In this document: in pieces, positions 49,565-62,500 of the stretch
Layout: the number at the start of each line of letters is the position of its first letter
Numbering within the stretch: position 1 is the first letter of the stretch
Source of the DNA: Pholiota molesta
Taxonomy: Eukaryota; Basidiomycota; Agaricomycetes; Agaricales; Strophariaceae
DNA length: 64,000 nt
NCBI GenBank assembly: GCA_014925825.1
Contig: JACGCK010000016.1
Location: 434,001-498,000 of the forward strand
Direction of reading: 5' to 3'
Program-made: the position numbers and the translations under genes
The notes under the pieces: model-generated
The model's input: only the letters and a program-made list of their open reading frames with translations
Databases searched by the model: none
What the model was told of the DNA's origin: nothing

Positions 49565-50424
49565 ATGTCCATCGTCCTTCCCGGCGACCACATCCCAGCC
49601 CAACATGTTAACCTCAAACTAGGACCAGGACTTTTACAGAAAACAGCTGTTACATCTCAAGGAACAGAGTCGACAGTAGTTGCCACACGCACAGGCGAAC
49701 AACATCATTCCGCCAATCGAAGCAAATGGTGGATTGAAGGGAACTCTAGACGCGTGAGTTCGATGAGCACTTCTTTCGTGAAATCCGCTGTTTACAAATT
49801 TCGCTCGCAGTATGTCCCAGCACCTCAGGAAGCTGTGATTGGTGTCATCGTCCAAAAAGTTGGCGAAGGCTATCGAGTTGATATCGGTTCAGCGCATCCT
49901 GCTTCTTTAGACAGTCTCGCTTTCGAGGGAGCAACAAAAAGAAATAAACCAAATCTAAAGGTGCGATAAATTGGCATGGATGTTCCTTCTTTCAATAACC
50001 GAAAATTAGGTGGGATGCCTGGTATATGCACGGGTCTCTTTAGCACATAAAGACATGGAGCCTGAATTGGAATGTTTCGATGCTCAAACACGAAAAGCAG
50101 AAGGGTTCGGAGAGCTTAAAGGCGGATTTGTTGTGCGGTGTAGTTTAAAAATGTGTCGGGAGTAAGCTGCTACTTTCTTTGACAGTTTCACGTATTAACA
50201 GGTGACATTACAGTCTTCTAGATCCCAAACACTTCCTACTACCTCTCCTCGGAGGACGCTTCCCTCTCGAAGCTGCCGTAGGATTGAACGGGCGAGTCTG
50301 GGTATCCGCCAAGGAAATTAAGCAAACGATAGCCTTGGTACGGTGTATTGAAGCTGCAGATCCAGATGGAGGCGGTTTAGATGCTCAAGGTGTCAAGTCT
50401 TTGCTCGACACACTCGAAGTGTAG
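49565..50424 (+). CDS. RRP40: RNA exosome cap subunit Rrp40
   Basis: S1/KH cap protein of the nuclear and cytoplasmic RNA exosome (EXOSC3 in animals). Four exons (49565-49753, 49811-49960, 50010-50161, 50214-50424) join without a break to 233 residues. Motifs: VLPGDHIPAQ at the N-terminus, YVPAPQEAVIGVIVQKVGEG then YRVDIGSAHPASLDSLAFEG (S1 domain), VYARVSLAHKDMEPELECFD, and the KH part (GRFPLEAAVGLNGRVWVSAK). Length and order match the family. It shares a 134-bp divergent promoter with VPS37. Confidence 0.95.
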
Positions 50425-50561
50425 TGGTTGTAAATACAATTGTTGGAACATATTAGTCGTAATTCACAAAAAAATTATTGTACACATTACATATCTGCTT
50501 TTCATGATCAGAAAAATAAGACGACCTCGAAAGGAGGTGGAAACACGAACTGGGTATCATA

Positions 50562-51254
50562 CTAGTCATCATCTGCAATCCTAGACCGTTTCGTTGGTCT
50601 CCTGGAGGATGCGCTTGCTGCGCTAACCAGTTCTTCGTCGCTGTCGCCTGTGCTTCTGTGGCTAGCAGTAGCGCGTCTTTTACGTTGGTAATCACGGTCC
50701 TTCGCTCGCTTTGACTGTAATGTTAGCTCTTGAGTGCGCGTCGCAGGAGGAACAGCAATGGTGGTTAGAGGCGCAGGGGTTGATTGTTTAACGTATTCGT
50801 CGTTGGTGGCTGTCGATTCCTCTCCCTCTCCCATCAATTCGAGTGACTTCGCGAGAGGCTATTCATAAGCAAGAGGCACAAGAACAAGCTGCGGTGGGAT
50901 CACCTTCTGGTACGTTAAACTGCTGTTGGAAAAAATGCGGTCGTGATCATGAACTTCGTATCTCCTTCGTCCGGAGCTTTGATTCTTGAGATAGTTTTCG
51001 AAGCCTTGGATGATGTTGCCACCGCTGTGGGCAGCCGTTTCGGTCAGATAAGAGGCCTCGAGGTTGTAAATTTGAACTTCGATTTGGGCCTGCACGATGA
51101 GTATCAGTCAGAGGCCCAGAATGTCAACATGCACCGCACGCACCAGCTGCTTGTCTATAGCGCGCTTCTTCGGCAGAGCCTGCATGAGCTCCTTCTTGAG
51201 GGTTTCGTATCTGGACCTGTCATCTGGAGCAGGAAGGGGACCCTGCTCGGCCAT
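50562..51254 (-). CDS. EAF6: NuA4 histone acetyltransferase subunit Eaf6
   Basis: Small coiled-coil subunit of NuA4-type acetyltransferase complexes. Three exons (51254-51144, 51089-50904, 50846-50562) join to 193 residues. Family core: YETLKKELMQALPKKRAIDK, QIYNLEASYLTETAAHSGGN, IIQGFENYLKNQ, DRIFSNSSLTYQK. The last 90 residues are Lys/Arg/Ser-rich and disordered (RAKDRDYQRKRRA ... RRPTKRSRIADDD), with likely nuclear-localisation signals. An in-frame ATG at 51326 would add 24 residues; 51254 places the conserved core nearer the start. Divergent from RPT5, with 199 bp (or 127 bp) between starts. Confidence 0.92.
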
Positions 51255-51453
51255 GGGGGAGTGGGACGGGAATGGTGGGCGCGAGCGGTCGGCGGCTGTG
51301 AGCTTCTTGACGCCTTTAAGCTTCATCTCAGGGTCGTGACTGCTGGTTTTGGAGCGGAATCAAGGGCCACGTTGCGCTTATTTGGTCCAGAAGGTCATCA
51401 CCTGGGACGCGTGTCCCCGTACGCGTCAGACTATCTCCTTAACTGCCTCCTCA

Positions 51454-53108
51454 ATGTCCTCCGCACCACCGCCCAGCAATCCCCCGCCCAATCCCGAGAA
51501 GAAGCCAGAGACAGCCGCCCAAGATGCCACGGCCCCAACAGAGGCAGCGGCGGCCATGGATGTAACCCCGGACGTCCCACCCGAGGAGACATGGGACGAC
51601 ATTCCGGAGGACATCCTCAATCTAACCACCGACGAAATTCTTACAAGAGCACGGCTCATCGACAATGACCTCAAGGCGAGTCTTTCTCCCCAACTACTCG
51701 ATGCAAACCCTCAATAATCATCCGATTTTAGGTAATGCGGTCAGAGACCCTGCGGCTACAACACGAACAGAGCGTCATGAAAGAGAAGATTCGGGACAAC
51801 GGCGAGAAGATCAAACAGAATAAAGTCCTGCCATATCTTGTGGGGAATGTCGTCGAGGTAAGGGCACAGCGGTTCGCTCACTCGCAATTGGATTACTAAT
51901 ACCTTCAAGATCTTGGATGTCGATCCCGAAGTCGAAGAGGATGGCGCAAATCAGGATCTCGACTCAATGCGCAAAGGCAAATGCGCTGTTATCAAAACTT
52001 CAACCCGCCAAACTGTCTTCCTGCCCTTGATTGGTCTGGTCCCTGCGGAGAACCTTGAGCCCGGTGACCTCATCGGTGTTAACAAGGATTCCTACCTCGT
52101 TCTCGATACCCTACCGGCCGAATTCGACTCCCGTGTAAAGGCCATGGAGGTCGATGAAAGGCCCACAGAAACCTATACAGATATCGGTGGCCTGGAGAAG
52201 CAGATCGAGGAGCTGGTCGAGGCTATCGTACTTCCGATGGAGCAAGCTGACAAGTTCAAGACACTTGGTATCAAGCCACCGAAGGGATGCTTGATGTATG
52301 GACCTCCAGGTAAGCATACTATTTTTGCTATGATCTCATGCACTACTTAACTTGATTTCCTGGCAGGTACTGGAAAGACGCTCCTCGCCCGTGCATGTGC
52401 TGCTTCGACGAAAGCTTGCTACCTGAAACTAGCTGGTCCTTCTCTGGTGCAGATGTTTATTGGTGACGGTGCTAAACTTGTTCGAGATGCGTTTGCCCTG
52501 GCCAAGGAGAAAGCGCCTGCTATCATCTTCATCGACGAACTAGATGCCATTGGTACAAAACGGTTTGATTCCGACAAGAGTGGTGACCGTGAAGTGCAAA
52601 GAACGATGCTTGAGCTCCTGAACCAACTGGATGGGTTTGGGAGTGACGATCGGATCAAGGTTTGTTCTGGACTTAATAAATCATACTGCGATTGACGCTT
52701 GATTTCGATATATTCAGGTCATAGCTGCGACTAACCGAATTGATATCCTCGATCCTGCTCTGCTGCGTTCTGGTCGTCTGGATCGGAAAATCGAATTCCC
52801 CTTGCCGAACGAAACAGCGCGGGCTCGCATTCTTCAAATCCACTCTCGCAAGATGCAAACGTCGAATGATGTCAACTATGAGGAGTTGGCCAGGAGTACG
52901 GATGAGTTCAACGGTGCGCAGTTGAAGGCTGTGTGTGTAGAAGCGGGTATGATTGCTCTCAGGGAGGGAGCCACTCGACTAACACATGAGCACTTCTTGA
53001 GCGGTATTTCTGAAGGTAATCGGTTTTACTTTTATCTGTTCAACAGTCCTAACTCCATTTTTATCAGTACAAAGCAAGAAGAAGAACAACCTCATGTATT
53101 TTGCCTAG
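51454..53108 (+). CDS. RPT5: 26S proteasome AAA-ATPase Rpt5 (subunit 6A)
   Basis: One of six ATPases of the proteasome base that unfold substrates. Six exons (51454-51675, 51732-51857, 51910-52309, 52367-52659, 52718-53015, 53068-53108) join to 459 residues. Motifs: [19 protein letters not shown] (OB fold), [34 protein letters not shown] (Walker A, cut by an intron), [16 protein letters not shown] (Walker B), [20 protein letters not shown], and the end [10 protein letters not shown]. The last three residues, Tyr-Phe-Ala, are a conservative variant of the HbYX gate-opening motif (usually Tyr-Tyr-Ala or Phe-Tyr-Ala). Intron 1 (51676-51731) starts with GCGAGT; the alignment around [13 protein letters not shown] needs this GC donor. 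Confidence 0.96.
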
Positions 53109-53674
53109 ATTTTCTTGCTCGGTTAGCGTACTGCTTTTATCATGTCTTCATGTTTATTATCGCCGTTTTATGAGATTATGGCTCGACATTGAACATGTGA
53201 AGTGCGATGACCTCGAGACCGATGCCAATGGGGTTGCAGTAAATACACAATGGCGCACGAGATACCTGATGCGGCTAAAGAGCAGATATATTCTTGGCGC
53301 GGACGCAGTGTAGAAAAGAACATTGGGGTGTGCGTGGGAGGGGTATGTAAGGCGGAGAGAGCTAATCGGAGGGAGGCTGATGGGAGAAGAGAACAGGGAC
53401 AATCGTGATTGGACGAGCCGCGACACGCGATCGTGCTGGGTATGGTGCATCTTTGCCTCTGACAGCCACCTGGGCGATGCATGAGATCGTCGGGCCACGG
53501 AGAAGCAGGCAGAGAAAGTACATGAACAGTCCCTCTAAGCCCCCTCCTCTCCCCCACACACCATGCCTCTCCCCCAGCCCCGTCTCTGACCCCTCCTCGC
53601 GGATGACCCATTAGCCTTCCGCCGTTGTACGTCTTCACAGCTTCTTGTCCCGACACTCCCGCCATCAGCCCAAT
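53109..53674. other. Intergenic region, no gene seen
   Basis: About 570 bp between two plus-strand genes. Long GC-rich open frames on the minus strand (up to 165 codons) overlap each other and show no motif. A pyrimidine-rich run (CCCCTCCTCTCCCCCAC) at about 53540-53580 is typical of a fungal promoter just upstream of the next start. Confidence 0.4.
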
Positions 53675-55381
53675 ATGCTATGTCCAAACTTACTTCAGGG
53701 TGCATTGTCACCTCCGCGCTCTTCTTGCCGCGAAGAACTCCCAATGCACCCCTCGCGTCGTCCGACCAACATCCATTCATTGCCCGTCGAACTCCTCTCC
53801 TGGATCTTTGTTCTCGGCTCTGCCTTTGACTATCCCTACGCCGATTCGCCCTTCTTGCTCAAGCCGGACCAGGCGTTCATCCCGCTTCCCTCTCATAATT
53901 TTCAGGTCGTTGCTCACGTCTGCAAGCTTTGGCGTATTGTTGCCCTGCGGACGCAACCATTGTGGACCACCATTCGTATTAGAGAAAAGGTACACTTACC
54001 TCGTGCTATTGAATACCTTGGGCGCTGTTCTACATCTACCTATCTATTCGACATACTCATCGACACAGTTTCACTTGACGACCACATTCCAGGAATAACT
54101 CTCTACAAGGATGAGCTTACAGCTATTTTCGAAGCCATCATTCCCTTCGTCCATCGTTGGAGGACGTTTCACCTCAAGATCTGCGACAATGATTGTAAAG
54201 CCATTGCAAGGAAATATCTCGCTAGCTGCGGATCCGGTCCAAAGCTCGAAACGCTGCAACTTTACCATTTCGAAGACTATCGTACTACCCACAGGCTCTA
54301 TTTGGCGACACACAAACCGCCAGTGGCCATCTTCGACAATAATCTTCCATGTCTGAAGAACGTGTCTTTAATTGGGGTCAATCTACCTTGGGACAAGAGC
54401 GTATATCTCACCAACTTGGAGCATCTAGAATTGGCCCTACACCTCGACAATGTGCGTCCTCCGTATCGTTGGTGGGATCGCATGTTACGGACAAGTCCAG
54501 ACCTGAAGAGCCTGAATTTGTATTATTCGGGCCCCGAGCAGTCGAAAGGCTCCCCAGCGCTGGAATGGTTTAGCACCGACTACAAAATTAAGCTGCCAAA
54601 GCTCAAAGAGCTCAGCTTCACCGATCTCGATCCAGATTACTTGTGCAGCCTGCTCGAGCGGCTCCAATTGCCAAGTTTGAAAATGCTCACGTTGGACTTA
54701 CGAGAGCAGGACTTTACTCCTTTCATTGACTTCTTAACCACGCCTCCCAACCACCCGCATCCCGCTTCAGCCTCCGCGACATTTGCGCCTCTCACGCGAC
54801 ACTCCCCTCCTGAGCTTCCGATCCACTACCTCGGCAGATTGGAGGTTCTGGTTATCCGTGGGCTGGACTGCAGCCTCCGGAGTTGGGCCGCCTTATTGCG
54901 GGCAACCTATAATTTGCGCGTCTTGGAAGTCGCGTTCGCGAAAACGTCCCCCAATTTTTGGAAAGTGTTTACCCACGAAGGCGAAGCCCTCATCTCTCCC
55001 AGTGGCAATGACGCCAATCAGAACATTTCCGCCAACGGTCGCCGGACTCCCGCACTGTTACCTCGCCTCGAGGTGTTTAAATTGAGTGGGGTCTCTGGGA
55101 AGGACGTTGTTTCGGCTCTCTATTTCCGACATCGTTGTCTCTGGCAATCTATCCGGCCATCAGAAACATGGACTGTGCGATGGAGCGAACGCAGACGGTG
55201 TAAGGACCTTGAGCTGGATGCCTTGGTGCATAAAGGATACTGGACACCGAGAGGTGAGAGCTCGGCAGTCAAGGTCTTAATTAAGACCTTCGAAGATGTT
55301 GAAGAGGATGTCGAGGAGGCTGACGACGAAACTCCGAGCACCAGCGACGAGGATGACGATGAAGACGAGGAAGATGCATAA
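53675..55381 (+). CDS. F-box protein with leucine-rich C-terminal region, single exon
   Basis: An uninterrupted frame of 568 codons. The F-box lies at about residues 32-95: IHSLPVELLSWIFVLGSAFD, a short insertion, then FQVVAHVCKLWRIVALRTQP and LWTTIRI. The rest has irregular leucine-rich repeats (LPCLKNVSLIGVNLP, LEHLELALHLDN, SPDLKSLNLYYSG, LPKLKELSFTDLD, LPSLKMLTLDLRE, LGRLEVLVIRGLD) and ends with an acidic tail of about 40 residues. This is the mushroom-type F-box family, thought to select targets for SCF ubiquitin ligases. Targets are unknown. Unlike most neighbours it has no intron. The start may instead be 53744 (MHPSRRPTN). Confidence 0.85.
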   Translation: MLCPNLLQGALSPPRSSCREELPMHPSRRPTNIHSLPVELLSWIFVLGSAFDYPYADSPFLLKPDQAFIPLPSHNFQVVAHVCKLWRIVALRTQPLWTTIRIREKVHLPRAIEYLGRCSTSTYLFDILIDTVSLDDHIPGITLYKDELTAIFEAIIPFVHRWRTFHLKICDNDCKAIARKYLASCGSGPKLETLQLYHFEDYRTTHRLYLATHKPPVAIFDNNLPCLKNVSLIGVNLPWDKSVYLTNLEHLELALHLDNVRPPYRWWDRMLRTSPDLKSLNLYYSGPEQSKGSPALEWFSTDYKIKLPKLKELSFTDLDPDYLCSLLERLQLPSLKMLTLDLREQDFTPFIDFLTTPPNHPHPASASATFAPLTRHSPPELPIHYLGRLEVLVIRGLDCSLRSWAALLRATYNLRVLEVAFAKTSPNFWKVFTHEGEALISPSGNDANQNISANGRRTPALLPRLEVFKLSGVSGKDVVSALYFRHRCLWQSIRPSETWTVRWSERRRCKDLELDALVHKGYWTPRGESSAVKVLIKTFEDVEEDVEEADDETPSTSDEDDDEDEEDA

Positions 55382-56533
55382 GGCCTTAGAATCGCTCTGT
55401 GCCTTTTCTATGGCAATACGGCTGCATGCATTGTAGCACCTCTGATGTTATTTGGCGCCAATGTTAAGCGCCTGTGCCGGCGCTGCTTGCTTTCTACTCT
55501 GGATGGCCTCATTCAAGCTCGAAGGACAGGTGTCCTTCGTTGACAGGGTGGCGTCGAGTATTTGGGGGTTGCTTGCCAGTTTTTTGGATGTACCGTCGGT
55601 CGGTAGTTCTTGGGTGATTTCAGGCGGGATCACATGTACGATAATCTTTTTTGAGACCCGAACCCGCGGCGGTTGGATACATAGTAAGGAAGGACTTTGC
55701 AGAGCTGTATATAGTTTTTCTATGGCCGCTACTGTATACACTTTATATCTTTGTTCGTAAGAATCAAGTTGGTGTCGGTGTGTAGAGTATATGCCTATCG
55801 GCATGGACCCTCTCAGTTAAAACTTTGTCTGACTCTTTGAGATATATATAGTAAAGGCACGCGATGGAGGCAGGATTATGTGGCGCAGATGGTTGTTGTG
55901 CAGGTTGACCTCAGGTAGATTGTCGTCACTCGTCAACATCGAGCTGGGCGAAGTCGACCCCTATGGGACTCAGAATTCTTAATACAGGCACATCGGTCTC
56001 TAGTCAAGCCCATGCTTAACGAATAAAAATCTTGCCGTGTACAAAGTACTCTCGACAAAGCAGTGGTCCGCAATTGACGCGCGCTTAAATTGCACAATCA
56101 TTGCAGCAGAGCACATCCTCAGCAGTATTCAATGTTAGATTTGGCCAAAAAATCTTTTAATATTAAACAAGCGTTTATATTATATTATTAATGAAAAAAA
56201 AATGGTGGTAAACGTACATCCGAGTCGAACACATCGGAGACCAAAGGTTGTCAGTGGGCGCTTCCTGAAGGACCGGCCCGGCGTCAGATATGATTGTCAC
56301 ACGACGTGACGGCTGCAAAAGTTTTGGTAGGGCCAACTTGATCAGCACCTGCGCTTCCATCTACTTACAAGTTTTGGTCGACTTTGCACACGCTTCGACT
56401 TATAGATACCGGTCGACCAACGGTAAGATATGCCATCTCGTTTTATTACCTGACTTATCATTCGATATAGAACACCCAAAAGTTATCTCTACAATCTAAT
56501 GAAGTGCTAGTTCTTTTGACCTTCAAATTCAAC
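55382..56533. other. Intergenic region, no supported gene
   Basis: About 1.15 kb. Two open frames of about 100-118 codons overlap on opposite strands at 55448-55804; neither has a motif, so one or both are chance. From 55830 on the sequence is AT-rich. The last 250 bases should hold the MDN1 promoter. Confidence 0.4.
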
Positions 56534-59500
56534 ATGACTTTCGCCAGTGCTATTCATGACCCACTTGCGATCAACATCCGCCGTCAAACCAGACAACTTT
56601 TGTCGTACATCCCTACCGGTACACAGTACCATGAAGCGCTGAATAACGCCTCAACGAACCAAGAACTACTGACGACGCTTTCTGGCCTATTGGCCGTACC
56701 CCAATTCACCCAACTCATTGCAACATTATTTCGGCCAATATTGTTGGATTTATGTGCGAGATGGATAGAGAGCGGACAAGATGTAGAGGAACATCTGATT
56801 GCCTTGTGCTATCTATTGGAAGTTCATGAAGAACTCTTCCCGTACGTTGTCGTTTCATCTTTGCCGGTATGAAAATTTATATTCGAAAATATTCTTTTTC
56901 AGTATCCTCAACAAAATGCTACTGAACCACTATCAAAACGGTCCTCTTGCCTTTATCAATGGAACACTTTCTCCTTTATCCATTGACGTTACACGACTTC
57001 AACGACTCCTTCTTGCATACTATCGTGTTTTGCAAAGTAATCGCCAATTACCGCACCACCTACTATGGTCACTAGAACCTTTGTCAAAGCTTATATGGAC
57101 ACCCTATCTTGATAACGGCGCCAGACTTCTTGCTATTCGGTGTTACTCTTTGCAGAGTGGGATGGGAGAAGAAGAGAGATGCAAATTAGAGCGCGAGACC
57201 CTAGGCGAGCCTTGCGGAGTTGACTGTCAACTCAATTACGGACGCGATATCACTGGAGCAGAGAAAGAAGTAGACGGGTGGATTATGCCCGTTGTAGAAT
57301 TAAAGAGAGTGCAAGAGGAACGGAACAGGATCATCACCGAGAAGGTGGATTATTTCTCAGATGACGACTCTGAAAATTCGGTTCCATTGGAGGAGAGCGA
57401 CCTGAGGTCCGTCCGTTTCCAATCTTCTTTCATATATTAGCTAAAGGTATCACAGTCCTCTAATCGCCAACGTACATGGTGTCTTGCTTTTACGCTCTTC
57501 CTCCTCGTCGTCGGTCGATTCATCTTTCATCTCTCTGCCATCTTCAATCGACGCCCTCCGACAACTCGCTTTGAGCGTATCGTGTCGCCTCCCAACTCTC
57601 CTCACATCTGCCCCATCTGCAGGGAAAGCACTGCTTCTTTCCCATCTTTCCTGCCTTCTCCACCCCGAAAATAAAAATCAAATCGTCACAATTCACCTTG
57701 CAGACACCTCACTTGATCCACGAGGGCTTTTGGGTTCCTATGTTTCCTCTACTGTCCGCCCAGGATGTTTTGAATGGAAAGAAGGGGTTCTCGTACGTTC
57801 GATGCGCGAAGGGAGATGGATCGTCTTCGAAGATATTGATCGTGGAAGCAACGAAGTCCTCGGCGTCATCAAGCCTCTCGTAGAATCAATGTGTCTTGGG
57901 AAGTGGATAGGCGGTCGTGCACAACTCAACGTTCCTAGTCGTGGAACAGTCATCGCACAGGAAAATTTTATGCTGTTTGCGACACGATCGGTCCCTCTTC
58001 CTCGCACGGGCACTTTCCATGCACCTGCATTTTTTGGAGCCCACAAGTTTTCAGAAGTCATTGTCAACTCTCCATCCCTCGGAGAGCTACGGACGATTGT
58101 CGCTGTAAAATTTCCTCGTTTGTCCGGGAGTGCTGGACAAGCAGCGGTCGATCTATGGGAGTCGGTGCTGAAGTTCGGTTCGCAGAGTTCTGGCAGGGAT
58201 ATCGGCATACGGGAACTGCTAAAATTTTGCCAAAGGATCGATAAACTCCTCCCTTCATCATACCAACCTATGAACGTGGATTTGGAAGGTACTTCTTCCC
58301 AAACGTTCGCGGATATTTTCCCAAATCCATCTGTGAGGGAAGATATCTACCTCGAGGCTCGCGACGTCTTTTTTGGTACTGGAGCTATGACGACGTCAAG
58401 TCGGGTACACTCCAAGGCTGTTGCTCAACTTATTGGCGACAAGTTGGGCCTTGATTCCGACAGGCAGCAGTGGGTTTTAGAGAGCAAAATGCCAGAGGTC
58501 GATACGGAGAAAGACGCCAATGGGCGGACAGTGGCTTTACGCTTAGGGCGAACCAGGATTTCTGCTCGCTCATCCAATAACGATTTCACAGCTGCTCCAG
58601 CTCGCCCGTTCGCGATGCACAAGCCCGCCGTGTTACTTCTTTCCCGAATTGTGAATGCTGTCGCCCATGGGGAACCAGTGTTGCTGACAGGCGAAACTGG
58701 AACGGGAAAAACCAGCGTTATTTCCCACCTTGCAGGGCTCTTGAATCGACCTCTCATTTCTTTGAATCTCTCCCATCAGACGGAATCCTCGGATCTTATC
58801 GGTGGCCTCAAGCCTATTGATACCCGTATACCTGGATCAGCCCTGCAAGAAAAATTCCTCGCATTGTTTGGTGCCACCTTCAGTCGGCGTAAAAATGAAA
58901 AATTCGAGGCAGAAATTCGGAAATCTGTCAATGAATGTAAATGGAAACGAGCCGTTGGATTATGGAAAGAAAGCGTTCGACTGGCCATGGAGAGAATTCA
59001 GGCGAGACAAGTGGAAGAAGAGAGGTACATAAGTTACTCCCATAGTTTTTGTCGGCATCCTGATGTTGGTTGTATCTAGGTCTATGCGGCCTGAGGTGCT
59101 CGACGATGGAATTCCTAGAAAACGACGCAAAACGGACCGAACAGAATCCAAAATATCTGAATATGAGTGGTCAACGTTCCTTGCGGAGGTTGAAGATTTC
59201 GAAATCCAGCATGTGCATGGAAAGGGCAAGTTTGCCTTTGGATTTGTGGAAGGACCTTTAATTAAGGCACTTCGATCTGGAGCCTGGTATGTGCTTTGAA
59301 AATCGTATATGATATTTCCTCTAATGCATCTTCTCTTCAAGGGTTCTATTGGATGAGGTCAACCTTGCTAGCCCGGAAACTCTGGAGTCCCTGGCTGTTC
59401 TATTGCATAGTCCGACTGCATCTATCACGCTGACTGAGCATGGATCTTTGGAACCCATTCCTCGACATCCCGACTTCCGCCTCTTTGCGTGTATGAACCC

Positions 59501-62500
59501 GGCAACCGACGTTGGCAAAAAGGACCTCCCTCCTCCCATACGATCTCGATTTACTGAAATTGACGTTCCTCCCCCTGACGCGGATAAAGAAACCTTACTC
59601 AGTATCATCTCCCAATATATCGCACACATCGCGGTCGGCGATAAGCGAATCATTATGGATGTAGCAGAATTCTATTCTGCAGTCAAGGAAGTGGCCGCAA
59701 GTCGACAAATCGCAGATGGAGCAAACCACAGACCTCACTTCAGCATGCGAACTCTGGTCCGTGCACTCACATTTGCTGCGGATACCGCCAGTGCATATAG
59801 TTTACGACGATCCGTATGGGAAGGTTGTCTCATGGCGTTCACCATGGTTCTAGATTCGACAAGCGCAGACGTTGTGACTGGTCTTGCGCGCAAACATCTA
59901 TTATCTGGCGTACGCAATCCTCGATCCTTGCTGACGAAAGATCCTTCACCGCCTGTTCACGGAGGACATGTCAAATTTGGCCCTTTCTATCTCGAGCAAG
60001 GCCCTCTTGATGACTGCGTAGCCGAAGATTATATTATGACGCCATCTGTTGAGCAGAAACTTATCGATTTAGCTCGCATCATCTTGACCCGCAGATTCCC
60101 AGTTTTAATTGAAGGACCGACATCTAGTGGCAAGACGAGTTCGATCGAATACCTCGCAAAGCGCACAGGGCATCGTTTTGTGCGCATCAACAACCACGAA
60201 CATACGGATATTCAAGAATATTTGGGTTCATATGTATCCGACCCCTTGACAGGAAAACTCGTATTCAAAGACGGTTTATTGGTCCAAGCTTTGCGTTTCG
60301 GACACTGGATTGTGTTGGATGAATTGAATTTGGCCCCAACCGATGTCTTGGAAGCTCTTAATCGTTTACTTGACGACAATCGCGAATTGGTGATTCCTGA
60401 AACTCAAGAAGTTGTTCGCCCTCATCCCCATTTCATGTTGTTCGCGACACAGAATCCTCCTGGGTTATATGCTGGAAGAAAGGTTTTGTCTCGTGCTTTC
60501 CGAAACAGATTCTTGGAAGTTCACTTTGAAGATGTTCCGCAAGCCGAATTGGAGACGATCCTTTGTCAGCGGTGTCAAATCGCGCCTTCTTATGGAAAGA
60601 AAATTGTGGCCGTTTTCCGTGAACTTCAAAAACGCAGGCAAACGGGTCGTGTCTTTGAAAGCAAACAAGGATTTGCGACGTTGCGCGATCTTTTTCGATG
60701 GGCTGGACGTGATGCAATTGGGTATCAAGAACTTGCGGACAATGGCTACATGCTGCTAGCAGAGCGTACACGTCGGGAAGAAGATAGGTTGGTCGTCAAA
60801 GAGGTCATCGAATCAGTCATGGGCGTCAGGATAGACGAAGATGCCATGTATGACCTTCAGCGCCCTGATCTTGACATCCCCTCATTCCTCGGGCGTCCTA
60901 TCCCTACTACCTCTACAACCGTATGGACCAAAGCCATGCGACGGCTATATACCCTAGTCTGTCGAGGTTTGAAATTCAACGAGCCCATCCTCTTAGTGGG
61001 CGAAACGGGCTCTGGTAAAACCTCGGTCTGTCAAGTATTTGCAGAATCATTATCGCAGCGTTTACTCGCCCTCAACTGCCATCAAAACACTGAAACGGCT
61101 GATATCATCGGTGGACTTCGTCCCGTTAGAAACCGAAGCGCTATCCAGGCTGAAATTATAAAAGAGGCGTCTTTGACCTTGCAAAAAATAGGTTTCGAAG
61201 GAAACACGCTACCAACGATTGAAGCGATGGATTCCTTGCTATCTTCGGTATTGAAAACCCACCCCCACATCGATGCAGATACTCGTGTTCAACTAGAAGA
61301 TATCCGATCCCGAATGCTGCGATTGCATTCTATCTTCGAATGGCACGACGGCCCTCTAATTGAAGCGATGAATAATGGGGACGTCTTTCTACTGGATGAA
61401 ATTTCTCTTGCCGATGATTCTGTTCTTGAACGCCTTAACAGTGTCCTTGAGCCTGGACGATCGATCGTTCTCGCAGAACGAGGGGGAACAGACTCCGAAC
61501 AACCTGCCATCCGTGCTTCAGAAGAGTTTAAACTGATTGCGACGATGAATCCTGGAGGTGACTATGGAAAGAAAGAACTATCTCCGGCGCTCCGCAACAG
61601 ATTTACGGAAATCTGGGTTCCTCCAATGGAAGACCGTAAAGACCTGGAACTGATTGTCGATAGTCTTTGGCGTGAGAAATCTCTTCGACCTTACACTTCA
61701 CCTCTCCTGGATTTCGTCGAGTGGCTATGCGTCCAAGTGGGTGACCGATCCTTAATGGGTCTACGAGACATACTGGTATGTAACACAGTACTTCGTATGT
61801 TGGTGGCACTGACTAATAATTTAATCCCAAGGCATGGGTAACATTCACTAATTCTGCCTACAAGCCTGAAGACTTGAATGGAATCCTTCCGAATGAATTA
61901 TTTGTAAGTTTGACTGTTGGCTGTTGTAGTTCTCTGTTGAATAAAAATAACAGCATCATGCCGCCCATATGACTTACCTGGATGGTTTGAGCTCCCTCCC
62001 TCAGTTGGCAGGATATTCCCGAGACGCAATAGATCGGCTGAAAAAAGACGCATCGGGCAAACTCCAAGAACTGGTACCATTGGCTGAACCCATGGGGTCC
62101 ACAGTTCCTGTTTATGATGCAGCGACACATGTCCAACTTGGATCCTTCGCGATAGATCGGGGGAACGGTGTGTCATCTCGTCAACTATTCAATTTTGCCG
62201 CCCCGACAACTCTTGATAACGCCACGCGAGTTGTTAGAGCCTGTCAAGTCACCAAACCCATCTTGCTCGAGGGTAGTCCTGGTGTTGGGAAAACAAGTTT
62301 GATCACTGCTCTGGCTAACCTTTCTGGCCATGCGTTGTGCCGCATCAACCTGTCTGATCAAACCGACTTGATTGATTTATTCGGTTCAGACTTACCGGTG
62401 GAAGGTGGAACTGCAGGAGAGTTCGCCTGGAAAGACGCCGAATTTCTCAGAGCACTCCAAGAAGGACATTGGGTCCTTCTTGATGAAATGAATTTGGCGC

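Noticed and set aside
55448..55804. Overlapping open frames on both strands (102 and 118 codons)
   Set aside because: Neither has a recognisable domain or start context, and they mirror each other, as happens in unbiased sequence. Left uncalled, though a small unknown protein cannot be excluded.
57600..57640. Midasin AAA1 Walker A (APSAGKALL) seen as damaged
   Set aside because: The first AAA module of midasin is naturally degenerate, so this is expected.
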